DNA from: Deltaproteobacteria bacterium
Lineage (GTDB): Bacteria > Myxococcota_A > Polyangia > JAAYKL01
Reading direction: 5' to 3'
Assembly (NCBI GenBank): GCA_016935665.1
Contig: JAFGQN010000013.1
Coordinates: 1-62,736, forward strand
DNA length: 62,736 bases
In this document: piece after piece, positions 6,701 to 15,526 of the stretch
Numbering within the stretch: the stretch's first letter is position 1
How the letters are laid out: each line of letters begins with the position of its first letter
Made by a program: the position numbers and the translations under genes
Notes under the pieces: model-generated
Seen by the model: the letters and a program-made list of their open reading frames with translations, nothing else
Databases searched by the model: none
What the model was told of the DNA's origin: nothing

Positions 6701-8509
6701 TCAGGGCATAAACTCAAACGCTCCCATATCCACCACATTCTGACTGTCACCATTTCCATCCATGATTCGCGGATTGCCAGCCATATCCTTTTGAATGGCA
6801 TCCAAACTATCATTGTTACCAGCGTCAATGCAGGGAGAACCTGCTGAAAGCTGCAGTCCATCAATGGTTTGTTCGTCGACAAACAGCGGATTGGACGTAA
6901 AGATATTGGCGCCGCATGTCAGGGGTGGGGTTGAAGTGCATCCGTCCTGCATAATGCTGTTGGAAACGACAATACTTGTGGCTGCATCATCTGTGAAAAA
7001 GGCACTGCCAGCATTCGCGTTGTCGCTTTGATTGCCCCAGACGATGTTATTTGTCATGCTGATTTTGGAACCAGCTCCAACTATTTCTATTGTGTGTACC
7101 TGAAAATTGGAAATACTGTTCTGGTTTTGCACGATTGAGTTGTTCGTAATTGTGATGTTTGATGATTGTGAGATATACAGTGCACCGCCATTTTCGGACG
7201 CATCGTTGTCTTTGAAAACGCAGTTTTGAACGGACGAAGTGGTAAACTCAGTAAATATTGCGCCACCTGCCTTTGCATAGTTATCGATGAATGAACTTCT
7301 GGAGACGATAAAACTGTTCCAGCTGCTGTAAATTGCACCGCCTTTTAAATCAGCGGCGTTGTTCTCAAACGTAACATGAAAAAATTCTGAGACGTAATGA
7401 GCTGCGATACCCTCGTTGGAGACAGCTCCACCCATTTTGGCACGGTTACCTGACATTTTGATGTCTGACATAGCGACGCCACCTTCCTTTCCGATGTAGA
7501 TGCCGCCTCCTTCAGAGGAGGCCTGATTGTTTTTGAAAGTGCAATTGGATATTGTGACTAAGCCATTAATTGCCAGGAGCCCACCTCCCCAGTCTTGGTA
7601 ATTTTCTGCGCCATTGGCATTCCCGCCTCGTACTGAAAACCCGTCCAAAGTCGCGTTGTCGGCGCCGGATATCACGTGATAGACGTTTTCATTGTGGTTG
7701 AGAAAGGATTCTTCTAAGTCGTCTCTATTGATATCTCCATCCAAAATTGTTTCATTCAATGCGATGTCACGTTGTATCAACAGTTTTTCGTTCCCGGCGA
7801 ATCCACCGTAGACGCGCACATTTTCGATTAGCTGAAAAGTACTGTCGCGAGTATCTCCGGGGATATATCGACCTCTGGCCACCCAGATTTCAGCATCGGC
7901 AAAATTTACAGTGGCAGCCAAAGCGAGTTGCAGATGATTGAAAGCCTGCGCCCAGGTGCGTCCGGAATTACCGGTTTTTTCAGGAACAGCAACATTAACG
8001 TAAAAAACTGGCGTAGTGCAGCTATCCCCAGTCCAGCCTTCGGGACAAATGCACTCGCCTTTGTAGCAGCTTTGGGCGCCGCAATCGGCGATTACATTCA
8101 GTTCCTCGCCCAGGCAATTTTGAGAGATGACGGTTTGAGCGTCTTTGCAAAAGTTGCCCACCGAAATGCTTGTGTCGCAGCCTGCTTCAGTATCTGGGGT
8201 CTCCGTTTCAGTGTCCGAGATGCTTATATCGCTGTTTGTGTCTACAGGCGCGATTCCGGTGCCGGTGTCAGCGCTATCTGCGACACCAATGTTGTCGCTG
8301 TGTGTGCCGATGTCGTTATCGCTGTTGGAATCCGTACTGAAGTAATCGGAGCTGGTGTCCGGAATAATGCTTGTGTCGGCGCTGCTGTCTGTGGTGGTGG
8401 CAGTTCCTGTGTCGCCTATGGGTGCAAAGGTATATTTGTCAAAATCCGTGCCAAGTGCGCAGGCTGTCGCCGCCAGCGACAATAATATCAGTAAAAACGA
8501 CATTTTCAT
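6701..8509 (-). CDS. surface lipoprotein: Thr/Ser/Asp linker, EGF-like motif and right-handed beta-helix
   Basis: Starting at 8509 (MKMSFLLILL, with GGGAGA upstream), the signal peptide ends at the lipobox AATAC. A Thr/Ser/Asp-rich linker covers about residues 35-130. A Cys-rich stretch with the EGF-like CICPEGWTGDSC follows, then a long parallel beta-helix built of turns such as GGGLLAINGLVTISNCTF and GGAIYSSWNSFIVSRSSF. The C-terminus, GNPRIMDGNGDSQNVVDMGAFEF, is the end motif seen in choice-of-anchor-Q beta-helix proteins. Such proteins bind or cleave polysaccharides; no catalytic residues can be assigned. It is convergent with the esterase. Confidence 0.83.
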   Translation of the reverse strand: MKMSFLLILLSLAATACALGTDFDKYTFAPIGDTGTATTTDSSADTSIIPDTSSDYFSTDSNSDNDIGTHSDNIGVADSADTGTGIAPVDTNSDISISDTETETPDTEAGCDTSISVGNFCKDAQTVISQNCLGEELNVIADCGAQSCYKGECICPEGWTGDSCTTPVFYVNVAVPEKTGNSGRTWAQAFNHLQLALAATVNFADAEIWVARGRYIPGDTRDSTFQLIENVRVYGGFAGNEKLLIQRDIALNETILDGDINRDDLEESFLNHNENVYHVISGADNATLDGFSVRGGNANGAENYQDWGGGLLAINGLVTISNCTFKNNQASSEGGGIYIGKEGGVAMSDIKMSGNRAKMGGAVSNEGIAAHYVSEFFHVTFENNAADLKGGAIYSSWNSFIVSRSSFIDNYAKAGGAIFTEFTTSSVQNCVFKDNDASENGGALYISQSSNITITNNSIVQNQNSISNFQVHTIEIVGAGSKISMTNNIVWGNQSDNANAGSAFFTDDAATSIVVSNSIMQDGCTSTPPLTCGANIFTSNPLFVDEQTIDGLQLSAGSPCIDAGNNDSLDAIQKDMAGNPRIMDGNGDSQNVVDMGAFEFMP

Positions 8510-8967
8510 TAAAATCTCCCTTTGGCGATATTCAGGCATAGATTTGCCAGCCACCGCATCTTTATCTAATGTAATTTTATGTTTCTATGGACAGCTATAT
8601 ACACGCGATTGGGATAGAAATCATTTGATTTTTTCTCCTGTATACCCTTTGGGGCAATGGTTCCTTTGGTTTTTCTGCGGTCTTTTTCCTTTTCGGCCAT
8701 TTCGGGATTAAGTTGCAAAAAAAAATGAAAAAAAAGACTCAGGAATTCAAGTTTCTAGGATGGTAACCTGCACTTGAATGTTTTAAATTTTGCAAATTCC
8801 TTCTTTCGACATGAGCTGCACAACAGCGGCTGGCGACAAGATGCATTGACTTTCCAATACGTTTATTCGTGATTATTAATTGCCATGGCTATGTGGTTGA
8901 GTTAAATGGGATGTATACCAATATTGAACAAATCCAAATGCGTTGTAAACGCAGAGAGGGTGGTCTT
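8510..8967. other. AT-rich intergenic region between divergent genes
   Basis: This gap carries the control regions of the beta-helix lipoprotein (leftward) and the Bax-inhibitor-like gene (rightward). It includes a perfect 8-base inverted repeat, ATTCAAGT at 8745-8752 and ACTTGAAT at 8772-8779, with a 19-base spacer. That could be an operator or weak hairpin. The open frame of the right-hand gene extends into it without family-like sequence. I see no RNA gene. Confidence 0.4.
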
Positions 8968-9690
8968 ATGAGTTACCTGGAAATGACAAAACGCGGTGCC
9001 GTGCCGGTATCGGACGCTTCGGCTGAGCTGCGCAGTCTGTTTATCCGCAGAACCTACATGCATCTTGCGTTGGCCATATTGGCGTTCGCGATTCTCGAAG
9101 CGGTTTTTTTGGGCCCCTTGCTGCCGGTAATGGCCCCAATGCTTGAAAAGATGATGTCTGGCGGTTATTCCTGGCTTGTGGTGCTTGGCCTGTTCATGGC
9201 TGTCGGATGGATAGCAAACAGCTGGGCGCAATCGGATAAATCTCCAGCGATGCAATACCTGGGTTTGGCACTTTACGTGGTGGCTGAAGCCGTTATTTTC
9301 ATGCCGATATTGTTTATCGCCACTATGATGACCGATCCCAATGTTATTCCCACCGCCGCGCTGCTTACTGGAGCACTTTTTATCGGCTTAACTGGCACAG
9401 TGTTCATCACGCGCAAAGACTTTTCGTTTATGCGTGGCATTTTAATGGTGGGAGGGTTTATTGGCCTGGGTGTCATTGCCTCTTCAATTCTGTTCGGATT
9501 TGCGCTGGGGACCATATTCTCGGTAGTAATGGTCGCTCTGGCAGGCGGATACATACTGTACTACACCTCCAACGTACTGCATCATTATCGCACTGATCAG
9601 CATGTGGCGGCATCTCTGGCTTTATTTGCAGCAGTGGCTTTGATGTTCTGGTACATTCTGCGCCTGGTCATGGCGTTTTCAAGGGATTAG
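8968..9690 (+). CDS. Bax inhibitor-1/YccA family integral membrane protein
   Basis: A 240-residue protein with about seven transmembrane segments after a soluble N-terminus (LRSLFIRRTYMHLALAILAF begins the first). The N-terminal part and the hydrophobic pattern match the Bax inhibitor-1 group (YccA, YbhL), which includes pH-sensitive calcium leak channels and, for YccA, a modulator of the FtsH protease. I start it at 8968 (MSYLEMTKRG) after GAGAGGGTGG; upstream in-frame codons do not look coding. It stands alone and converges on the U32 gene. Confidence 0.88.
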   Translation: MSYLEMTKRGAVPVSDASAELRSLFIRRTYMHLALAILAFAILEAVFLGPLLPVMAPMLEKMMSGGYSWLVVLGLFMAVGWIANSWAQSDKSPAMQYLGLALYVVAEAVIFMPILFIATMMTDPNVIPTAALLTGALFIGLTGTVFITRKDFSFMRGILMVGGFIGLGVIASSILFGFALGTIFSVVMVALAGGYILYYTSNVLHHYRTDQHVAASLALFAAVALMFWYILRLVMAFSRD

Positions 9691-9749
9691 GTATGGGAGA
9701 ACTGTTGCTTTTTTTACGTGTGCGGCGTTGGGGATGAATGCGTCAAATC

Positions 9750-11060
9750 TCATACAGTGCTGCCTGAACGGCCGGTTTTAACCGTTTTGGCCTGTTTCTT
9801 TTTTTTGAGCATCATTACGGCTTTGCCCACGGTCTTTATCATGAATTGCTTCATCAAAGGCTCCGCTGCGAAGGCACGACGGTCAACCAGCATATCAACG
9901 GCTTCCTGATAGACTGCCAATCGCTGCGCCACGTTTTCTGCATCCAGTGTTACGGCGCGGTCGGTGTATTTTTGACAATGGGTGCACTCTTCGTCGCAGA
10001 TGGCAGTGCGACAGTCGTGTTTTTTAAAATAGTCTACAAATCCATCCAGTTTGGTGTTGTCGATAAAAACCATATCCTTCGCCTGGCCCATCTGACGAAC
10101 CAGCTTCAGCATGTCCATATGGATGAAATCCGGGCGCATCATCCACTTGATGGGATCCCCCACAACGCCCTCTTCTCCTTCTCCCCTGAAAAGGGGATAC
10201 CCTATCAGTTCCACCAGATTTCCGTCGTAGCGGCGGTTGTTGTATGCCGTGGCCACATTGGTGAGCCAACGAGTGGATTTCATCCGATCGGCCAGTTTGA
10301 AGACATCGATACCGATTTCCTCGTAAACATGAAGATCTTCGGGCCGAATGAAGCGACCGCGAAGAAATTCAACGGGATGTTGTAAACGTCGTTGTGCGCA
10401 GTTGTATGCGCAGAAGTCCAGTGCAAATCCTCGTGTCAACTCTTTGGTTGCGCTGCTGTGCGCGTTGAACGCGGCATGAAACGGCGGATAGGGGCATTGG
10501 TCCATGCAAAGGTTGTTTGCAAACAGCTCCAATTCACAGGAGACAGCACGGCGTATTTTATCCAACAGTTTAAAATCCCGATTTTGATCCTGTTGAATAA
10601 TGATACGGTCTGCGCCTTTGTCCTCCCATATTTTTGCCTTGGTAATAGAATTGATGATGGCGAAGGTGGAAACAGAAACGGTAACTTTGGGAAAGTGCTT
10701 TTTAACGAGATCGAGAATGTAAGGCATGGCGATAACAAAACCGTCAACGCCCATATCCACAAGGGTTCCAATAAACGCGAAAAGTTCGTTATTAAATTTG
10801 CGGGTGGTTTCCTTATTTGATAGGCAGGGTGAGTTGAGCAGATAAATGAACTTTTTATTATACGAGTGAGCCTGATCGATGAGTTCCTTCAGCTGTTTGA
10901 AAGTGAGATCGGCGAGCATATAGCTGCTGCGACCGCCACCAACGAGGTCTCCGCCCATTTTACCGTACACGCTTTCCACGGCGTCAAGTTTGGACAATGC
11001 CGGTAATAAATCGGTCTGATTATTGTGGGCAACTGTGAGGCGTAGTTTATTATGTGTCAT
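9750..11060 (-). CDS. peptidase U32 family protein
   Basis: A 436-residue cytoplasmic protein with a TIM-barrel-like U32 domain: SVYGKMGGDLVGGGRSSY near the N-terminus, GVDGFVIAMPYILDLVKKHF, VSVSTFAIINS and WEDKGADRIIIQQDQNRDF. Cysteines in NNLCMDQCPY, LDFCAYNCAQ and a late CDEECTHCQ cluster suggest an Fe-S cluster, as shown for the U32 proteins UbiU/UbiV and TrhP. Despite the family name, many U32 members act in RNA or quinone hydroxylation rather than proteolysis. The substrate cannot be inferred. Single gene; the C-terminus is basic. Confidence 0.8.
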   Translation of the reverse strand: MTHNKLRLTVAHNNQTDLLPALSKLDAVESVYGKMGGDLVGGGRSSYMLADLTFKQLKELIDQAHSYNKKFIYLLNSPCLSNKETTRKFNNELFAFIGTLVDMGVDGFVIAMPYILDLVKKHFPKVTVSVSTFAIINSITKAKIWEDKGADRIIIQQDQNRDFKLLDKIRRAVSCELELFANNLCMDQCPYPPFHAAFNAHSSATKELTRGFALDFCAYNCAQRRLQHPVEFLRGRFIRPEDLHVYEEIGIDVFKLADRMKSTRWLTNVATAYNNRRYDGNLVELIGYPLFRGEGEEGVVGDPIKWMMRPDFIHMDMLKLVRQMGQAKDMVFIDNTKLDGFVDYFKKHDCRTAICDEECTHCQKYTDRAVTLDAENVAQRLAVYQEAVDMLVDRRAFAAEPLMKQFMIKTVGKAVMMLKKKKQAKTVKTGRSGSTV

Positions 11061-11279
11061 TTGGAACGCTCCCTTGTTTTACATGCGTATGCGATTATGG
11101 ATTTCTCTTTTCGACACTGCATACCAGTGGCGTCGATAAGATTCACTTTATAGCTTCAGCTGTTTCGGTCAGACTATCGGGATTGATACGAATCTTCAAG
11201 TCTTTCCTGTGTGATATGTGTTGCAAACTGTGAATTTTTTTCTTTAAAAACAGGGCTACGGTGGATGTTGTTGGCCGGG

Positions 11280-11570
11280 TTACAGGGGGGTGTCTCCCGT
11301 ATCAATGATTTCAAATGTCGATTGGGATGCGACTTCATTTACTTCGCGGACTTCAACTGTCGCTACAGATGCCATGGGAGGACCATGGGAAAGCCACTTT
11401 TCAAACGTACGGAGAGCATCCGGCGTGCCACTGGCCAGAAGCTCGACGCAACGGTTCGGCAGATTGCGCACCCATCCGCGAATACCAAGTTCCAGTGCGG
11501 TTTTTCTCGTGTAATAACGAAAACAAACGCCCTGCACTCGGCCGCATATTTTAGCGTGAATGGTTTTCAT
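11280..11570 (-). CDS. acyP: acylphosphatase
   Basis: A 96-residue protein that should hydrolyse acylphosphates such as 1,3-bisphosphoglycerate or carbamoyl phosphate. Both signatures are present: GRVQGVCFRYYTR with the phosphate-binding arginine, and GWVRNLPN with the catalytic asparagine. The usual Gly after the second motif is replaced (NLPNRCVEL), a mild deviation. It lies about 220 bases upstream of the U32 gene on the same strand, with no obvious functional link. Confidence 0.92.
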   Translation of the reverse strand: MKTIHAKICGRVQGVCFRYYTRKTALELGIRGWVRNLPNRCVELLASGTPDALRTFEKWLSHGPPMASVATVEVREVNEVASQSTFEIIDTGDTPL

Positions 11571-11692
11571 GAATAACAGTTTATTTTAAAAATGCGGAAA
11601 GGAAAAGTCGTCCTTGGGATTTCGAGGAAATTCGCAAGAAACCCTGCAGAGTATGTGTCGCTTTCCTGATGATTTTCGGTTACAACATTTGG

Positions 11693-12355
11693 ATGAAAAC
11701 GCGAATTGCATTATTGTCGATATCCATTCTTGTTTACGTTACGGTTAAATACTTTGTCCCCTATGGCGTACTTCTTCTGTATCCGCTTATTTTGCTGGTG
11801 ACGTTTTTTCACGAATTTGGTCATGCGCTTTTTGCGTTGCTTACCGGTGGTACAGTTCACGGTATTCAGATAAACCCAAATGGCAGTGGTTTTGCACAAA
11901 TCAGTGGCGGAATCACACCGCTCGTTGCCATGGGAGGATATGTGGGCAGCGCCATTTTGGGCAATTTACTGTTGTATATGGGGCTTGCCAATAAACGTTA
12001 CGCGCGCGGTGTGCCGTGGGTGTTATCGGCTGTGCTTTTGTTCACAGCAGTTATTTGGTTCAGGCAGCTTTTTACTTCAGCCATCCTGTGTGTGTTCGCT
12101 GTTGGACTCATCTGGCTGGCGCGGAAGCGTTCCAAATGGATTGCGCCAGTGCTGGCTTTTTTGGGCAGTACATCCGTCCTTTATATCGTCGAGGATTTCA
12201 ATCATGGGCCGAAATCGGACCTCGCCGTGTTTTCAAAACAGATACCCTTGTTGCCTCCCACAGGGTGGGCAGTGATTTGGCTGGTGATTGTGCTGGTGAT
12301 CACATGGGGCACATTGCGGCGCGCTTTTCGGGAACGCCGGTCGTCTGAGAGTTAA
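11693..12355 (+). CDS. M50B-type membrane metalloprotease
   Basis: About 220 residues with several transmembrane helices. The zinc-binding motif HEFGHALFALLTGG follows the first two hydrophobic segments, as in the peptidase M50B group (site-2-protease relatives). LYIVEDFNHGPKSDLAVF may supply the third zinc ligand. The likely start is 11693 (MKTRIALLS); the frame opens at 11669. The C-terminus is basic (RAFRERRSS). Related proteins cleave membrane-embedded substrates, but the substrate here is unknown. Confidence 0.78.
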   Translation: MKTRIALLSISILVYVTVKYFVPYGVLLLYPLILLVTFFHEFGHALFALLTGGTVHGIQINPNGSGFAQISGGITPLVAMGGYVGSAILGNLLLYMGLANKRYARGVPWVLSAVLLFTAVIWFRQLFTSAILCVFAVGLIWLARKRSKWIAPVLAFLGSTSVLYIVEDFNHGPKSDLAVFSKQIPLLPPTGWAVIWLVIVLVITWGTLRRAFRERRSSES

Positions 12356-12489
12356 TTATTCCTTAAAAAGCGAGGTGGATTTGTGACGCGGGAGTGCCTT
12401 TGCGCGCCGGCGAAATCAGAGAGTGACACTGAGGGGTGCGCCCAGGAGTTTGCAGGGTATACTATGCCAATTCATACAGGCCTATGGCG

Positions 12490-12523
12490 CGGTGACACGT
12501 ATTTCCAACAGGCGATGTCACCG
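12490..12523. promoter_or_regulatory. 8-base inverted repeat upstream of the basic secreted protein
   Basis: CGGTGACA at 12490-12497 and TGTCACCG at 12516-12523 form a perfect inverted repeat with an 18-base spacer, about 54 bases before the start at 12577. It could be an operator for a dimeric regulator or a leader hairpin. No direct evidence of function. Confidence 0.35.
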
Positions 12524-12576
12524 TATGCATGCAGTCAATGTGCTTTCTGAAGCACGGCAACACCAGGGAGATGAAT

Positions 12577-13251
12577 ATGAGCACTAAACGTCTTTGGATG
12601 ACAGCAATTTTTTTCTTCTCGCTTTTAATTTGTCCCGCTGTGGGAGTCGCCGCTAAAAGCAATAAGGGAGAAGGGAAACGTCAGCACACAGCACAACGAA
12701 AAAATGAGAAAGGTGGGGCGGACACGAAAGAAAAAATGAAACAGAAAGCCCCGAAGGGTGAGGCCTCGGATGCGCATGATGACGGCAAGGGCAAAAGTGG
12801 TGGAGAGGGCCATCGCGCTAAGCACGGAAAAATGTCGGGAGATACCGATAGCGCTGGAAAAATGGAGGGGATGCACAAAAAGGGTCACCCGCATGGTAAA
12901 ATGAACGATGATATGGATTCGGGCAGTGACCATGGAAAGGGGCATGCTTTTGGAAAGGATAAGGAACAGGGAGAAGGGCTGAAACGTGGGCATTTCAAAG
13001 ATCGGCAAAAGCGAATAAAGGCAATGCGTGAGACGCATCAGAAGAAAAAGCAGATGGTCGATGCCGCTAAAAAGAAAAAAGGAAAAAAAGCAGATGAAAC
13101 TAAAAAGCATTTGCGCCGAATGAGCCGACTCAAGCGATTAATGGAAGTGGCGGAACAAAACGGGAATGCAGAGATGAAAGACAAAGTCGCTGCACTGATG
13201 GAAAAAGAACAGGCCAGACACCAGAAGTCGTTGGCCAGGATGCAGAAATAG
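12577..13251 (+). CDS. secreted Lys/His/Met-rich basic protein, unknown function
   Basis: The start at 12577 (MSTKRLWMTAIFFF) follows AGGGAG at 6 bases. A signal peptide ends near CPAVGVAA. The mature protein is very rich in Lys, Gly and Glu, with a His/Met-rich zone around residues 85-130 (KMEGMHKKGHPHGKMN, HGKGHAF) and a basic helical C-terminus (about 145-225) that could form a coiled coil. Spaced His and Met suggest metal binding, possibly copper or zinc, but this is inference. It is followed after 12 bases by a gene for a strongly acidic lipoprotein, so the two probably form an operon. Confidence 0.65.
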   Translation: MSTKRLWMTAIFFFSLLICPAVGVAAKSNKGEGKRQHTAQRKNEKGGADTKEKMKQKAPKGEASDAHDDGKGKSGGEGHRAKHGKMSGDTDSAGKMEGMHKKGHPHGKMNDDMDSGSDHGKGHAFGKDKEQGEGLKRGHFKDRQKRIKAMRETHQKKKQMVDAAKKKKGKKADETKKHLRRMSRLKRLMEVAEQNGNAEMKDKVAALMEKEQARHQKSLARMQK

Positions 13252-13263
13252 AGGTGGCTGAAA

Positions 13264-13509
13264 ATGGTAAAGCATATTCGAAACAGTTTGATGGAGCTGA
13301 TTGTTTTACTCGCGGTGGTGATTGGGGGGTGTGGTGGTGAGGCGTCTGTATCGGACGCTGATCCGGAAGCAAATGAGGACGTTTTGACGGTCGAGGAATC
13401 GGCTGCCATAGAGGAGTCTTATGCGCTGGAGGCGTTGGAAACGATTGATGAAAATAATGCTGAAAGCGAATTGGAAAAACTGACCGCCGAAATCGAAGCG
13501 GATAAATAG
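13264..13509 (+). CDS. small acidic lipoprotein, unknown function
   Basis: An 81-residue protein with signal peptide and lipobox (LLAVVIGGC). The mature part of about 58 residues is extremely acidic (VEESAAIEESYALEALE, SELEKLTAEIEADK) and mostly helical. Its charge complements the basic secreted protein encoded 12 bases upstream, so an electrostatic partnership in the envelope is plausible. No family recognised. Confidence 0.6.
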   Translation: MVKHIRNSLMELIVLLAVVIGGCGGEASVSDADPEANEDVLTVEESAAIEESYALEALETIDENNAESELEKLTAEIEADK

Positions 13510-13563
13510 TCATATTACTTTCAGTGCATTTCTTTTTTTAAACGTCGGTGTTACATTGCTGCC

Positions 13564-14112
13564 ATGTCTATACCAGTTATTTTTGCACATGGTTTAAGCG
13601 GGTCTCCCGATGGGAAAAAGGCCCTTTTGTTAAAAGAAAATTTCGGTGCCACAGTGCCCTCACTGCAATCCCTTGAACTTCCGGCACAGGCACAGGTATT
13701 GGCGGCGGCGATGCCGGCCACCAGAAAGTCTATTCTGGTGGGATCCAGTCTGGGAGCCCTGGCAGTATTGGGGGCATCGCATTTGCGTCCTGACGATGTG
13801 GGCGCAATGGTTTTACTGGCGCCGGCCTTTGATTTGGAAAGACACCGGCATACATTTGAGGACGCGCTGCGAATTCGCCCCGGATTAATGACAGATGCCC
13901 CTGTGTATGCCGCACTGATGCCACCGGGGGGGACACTGTGTCACGTGGTGCAGGGCATGGCGGATGAGCTGTTTACCATCGACAAAGCCATTGCGTTTGT
14001 GCAGCGGGTGCCTGCAGCCACGCTGACTCTCGTGCACGACAATCATCAACTGGAAATGTGGTACACCAATCTGGTGCCACTTATTGGGCAGATACAAAAA
14101 CAGCTGACGTAA
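13564..14112 (+). CDS. YqiA-like alpha/beta hydrolase
   Basis: A 182-residue small alpha/beta hydrolase resembling YqiA esterases (UPF0227). It begins PVIFAHGLSGSPDGKKA, with the oxyanion HG. The nucleophile elbow is GSSLGALAV, and a late DNHQLEMW provides the histidine of the triad. No signal peptide, so it acts in the cytoplasm, probably on short-chain acyl esters or thioesters. The photolyase gene starts 38 bases downstream on the same strand. Confidence 0.8.
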   Translation: MSIPVIFAHGLSGSPDGKKALLLKENFGATVPSLQSLELPAQAQVLAAAMPATRKSILVGSSLGALAVLGASHLRPDDVGAMVLLAPAFDLERHRHTFEDALRIRPGLMTDAPVYAALMPPGGTLCHVVQGMADELFTIDKAIAFVQRVPAATLTLVHDNHQLEMWYTNLVPLIGQIQKQLT

Positions 14113-14150
14113 GGACGCGCCGGCGGCGTTGTTCCACAAGGGAGGAACGT

Positions 14151-15497
14151 ATGCGACGAGCGGCGTTCATCTTTCGCAGAGATTTACGACTTGATGACAA
14201 TACCGGTTTGATGGCGGCTCTCGACGCGTCGCAAACGGTGTTACCATGTTTTATTCTTAATTCCCGTCAGGTTGAAGCGCACGCGTATCGAAGCGAATTT
14301 GCCTTTCAGTTCATGTTGGAGTCCCTCATGGATTTGGATGCCCAGCTGCAAAAGAAGGGCTCCAGGCTATATGTGTATTGGGGTGAACCGGAGCGGGTAG
14401 CGCAGTCGCTCATTGCCGGCGGTGTCGACGGCATTTTTGTGAATCGCGACTATACGCCATTTTCGTTGGCCAGAGACGCCGCGATTGAGATGGCTTGCGA
14501 GGATGCGGGCGTTCCGTTTATTTCTCATAACGACGCCCTTTTATTTGAACCGGAATCGGTGGGTCGGTTGTACAAAGTGTTTTCGGCGTATCGCCGGTTT
14601 GTGACCCAATTGCCCCGGCGTACACCTGAACGCAACAGGAAAACAAATTATGCGGCAGATGCAGCGGCGGATTTGGGTATATCGGAGATTCAACGGCGAT
14701 ATCGTCCCAATGCACATCGCGCCTTCCAGGGTGGACGAAAAGCGGGACTGAAGGCTCTTGCCCAACTAAAGAAAATCCAATCATATGCCGAATCCCGTGA
14801 ATTTCCGGCGATTGATGGCACATCCTTTTTGTCTGCGCATCACAAATTCGGAACGGTGTCCATTCGTGAAACAGCTGCCGCTGCTGATTCTGTGTGGGGC
14901 GAAGACAGTGTATTTTACAGCGAATTGCTTTGGCGAGATTTTTTTTCGCATGTGGCGTGGTATCGTCCGGACGTTTTTGGCAGGGCATTCAAGCCCCGAT
15001 ACGACGCCATTTCGTGGCGGCGTGATGCGTTGGATTTTGGCCGCTGGTGCGAAGGTCGAACGGGTGTTCCCCTTGTGGACGCGGGGATGCGGCAACTGAA
15101 TAAAACGGGGTACATGCACAATCGTGTGCGCATGGTGGTCGCCAGCTTTTTAACAAAGGATTTGCGGTTGGACTGGCGTCTGGGAGAACAGTATTTTGCC
15201 AGTAGACTCATTGATTACGACCCATGCGTGAACAATGGAAACTGGCAATGGGCGGCCAGCACCGGATGCGATGCGCTGCCGTATTTTCGCATTTTCAATC
15301 CCTGGCGTCAGCAACTGCGATTCGATGTCAGGTGCGACTACATTAAAAAGTGGTGTCCAGAATTGGACGCTTTATCCGCCAAAGAGATACATGGGCTGGA
15401 AACCGCTGACAACCTGCAGGCGCTGGCGTGGCCTCGTCCAATGGTGAATCATCGGACAGCTGCGGCGCTCACGTTGAAACTGTTTAGAAATCTGTGA
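14151..15497 (+). CDS. phrB: deoxyribodipyrimidine photo-lyase (class I)
   Basis: A 448-residue flavoprotein that repairs cyclobutane pyrimidine dimers with blue light. The N-terminal Rossmann domain begins RRAAFIFRRDLRLDDNTGL. The FAD-binding C-terminal half has ELLWRDFFSHVAWYRP, GVPLVDAGMRQL, HNRVRMVVASFLTKDL and the signature NNGNWQWAASTGCDALPYF. I start it at 14151 (GGGAGGAACGT before ATG); the frame is open back to 14058 inside the hydrolase gene. A DASH or (6-4) type is less likely given the class I-like C-terminal motif. Confidence 0.93.
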   Translation: MRRAAFIFRRDLRLDDNTGLMAALDASQTVLPCFILNSRQVEAHAYRSEFAFQFMLESLMDLDAQLQKKGSRLYVYWGEPERVAQSLIAGGVDGIFVNRDYTPFSLARDAAIEMACEDAGVPFISHNDALLFEPESVGRLYKVFSAYRRFVTQLPRRTPERNRKTNYAADAAADLGISEIQRRYRPNAHRAFQGGRKAGLKALAQLKKIQSYAESREFPAIDGTSFLSAHHKFGTVSIRETAAAADSVWGEDSVFYSELLWRDFFSHVAWYRPDVFGRAFKPRYDAISWRRDALDFGRWCEGRTGVPLVDAGMRQLNKTGYMHNRVRMVVASFLTKDLRLDWRLGEQYFASRLIDYDPCVNNGNWQWAASTGCDALPYFRIFNPWRQQLRFDVRCDYIKKWCPELDALSAKEIHGLETADNLQALAWPRPMVNHRTAAALTLKLFRNL

Positions 15498-15526
15498 ATG
15501 GTCCCTTCAGGTCGCGCGTTTCAGAT

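Noticed and set aside
8745-8779. Inverted repeat ATTCAAGT/ACTTGAAT as a terminator
   Set aside because: It lies upstream, not downstream, of both flanking genes, has a weak AT-rich stem and a 19-base loop.
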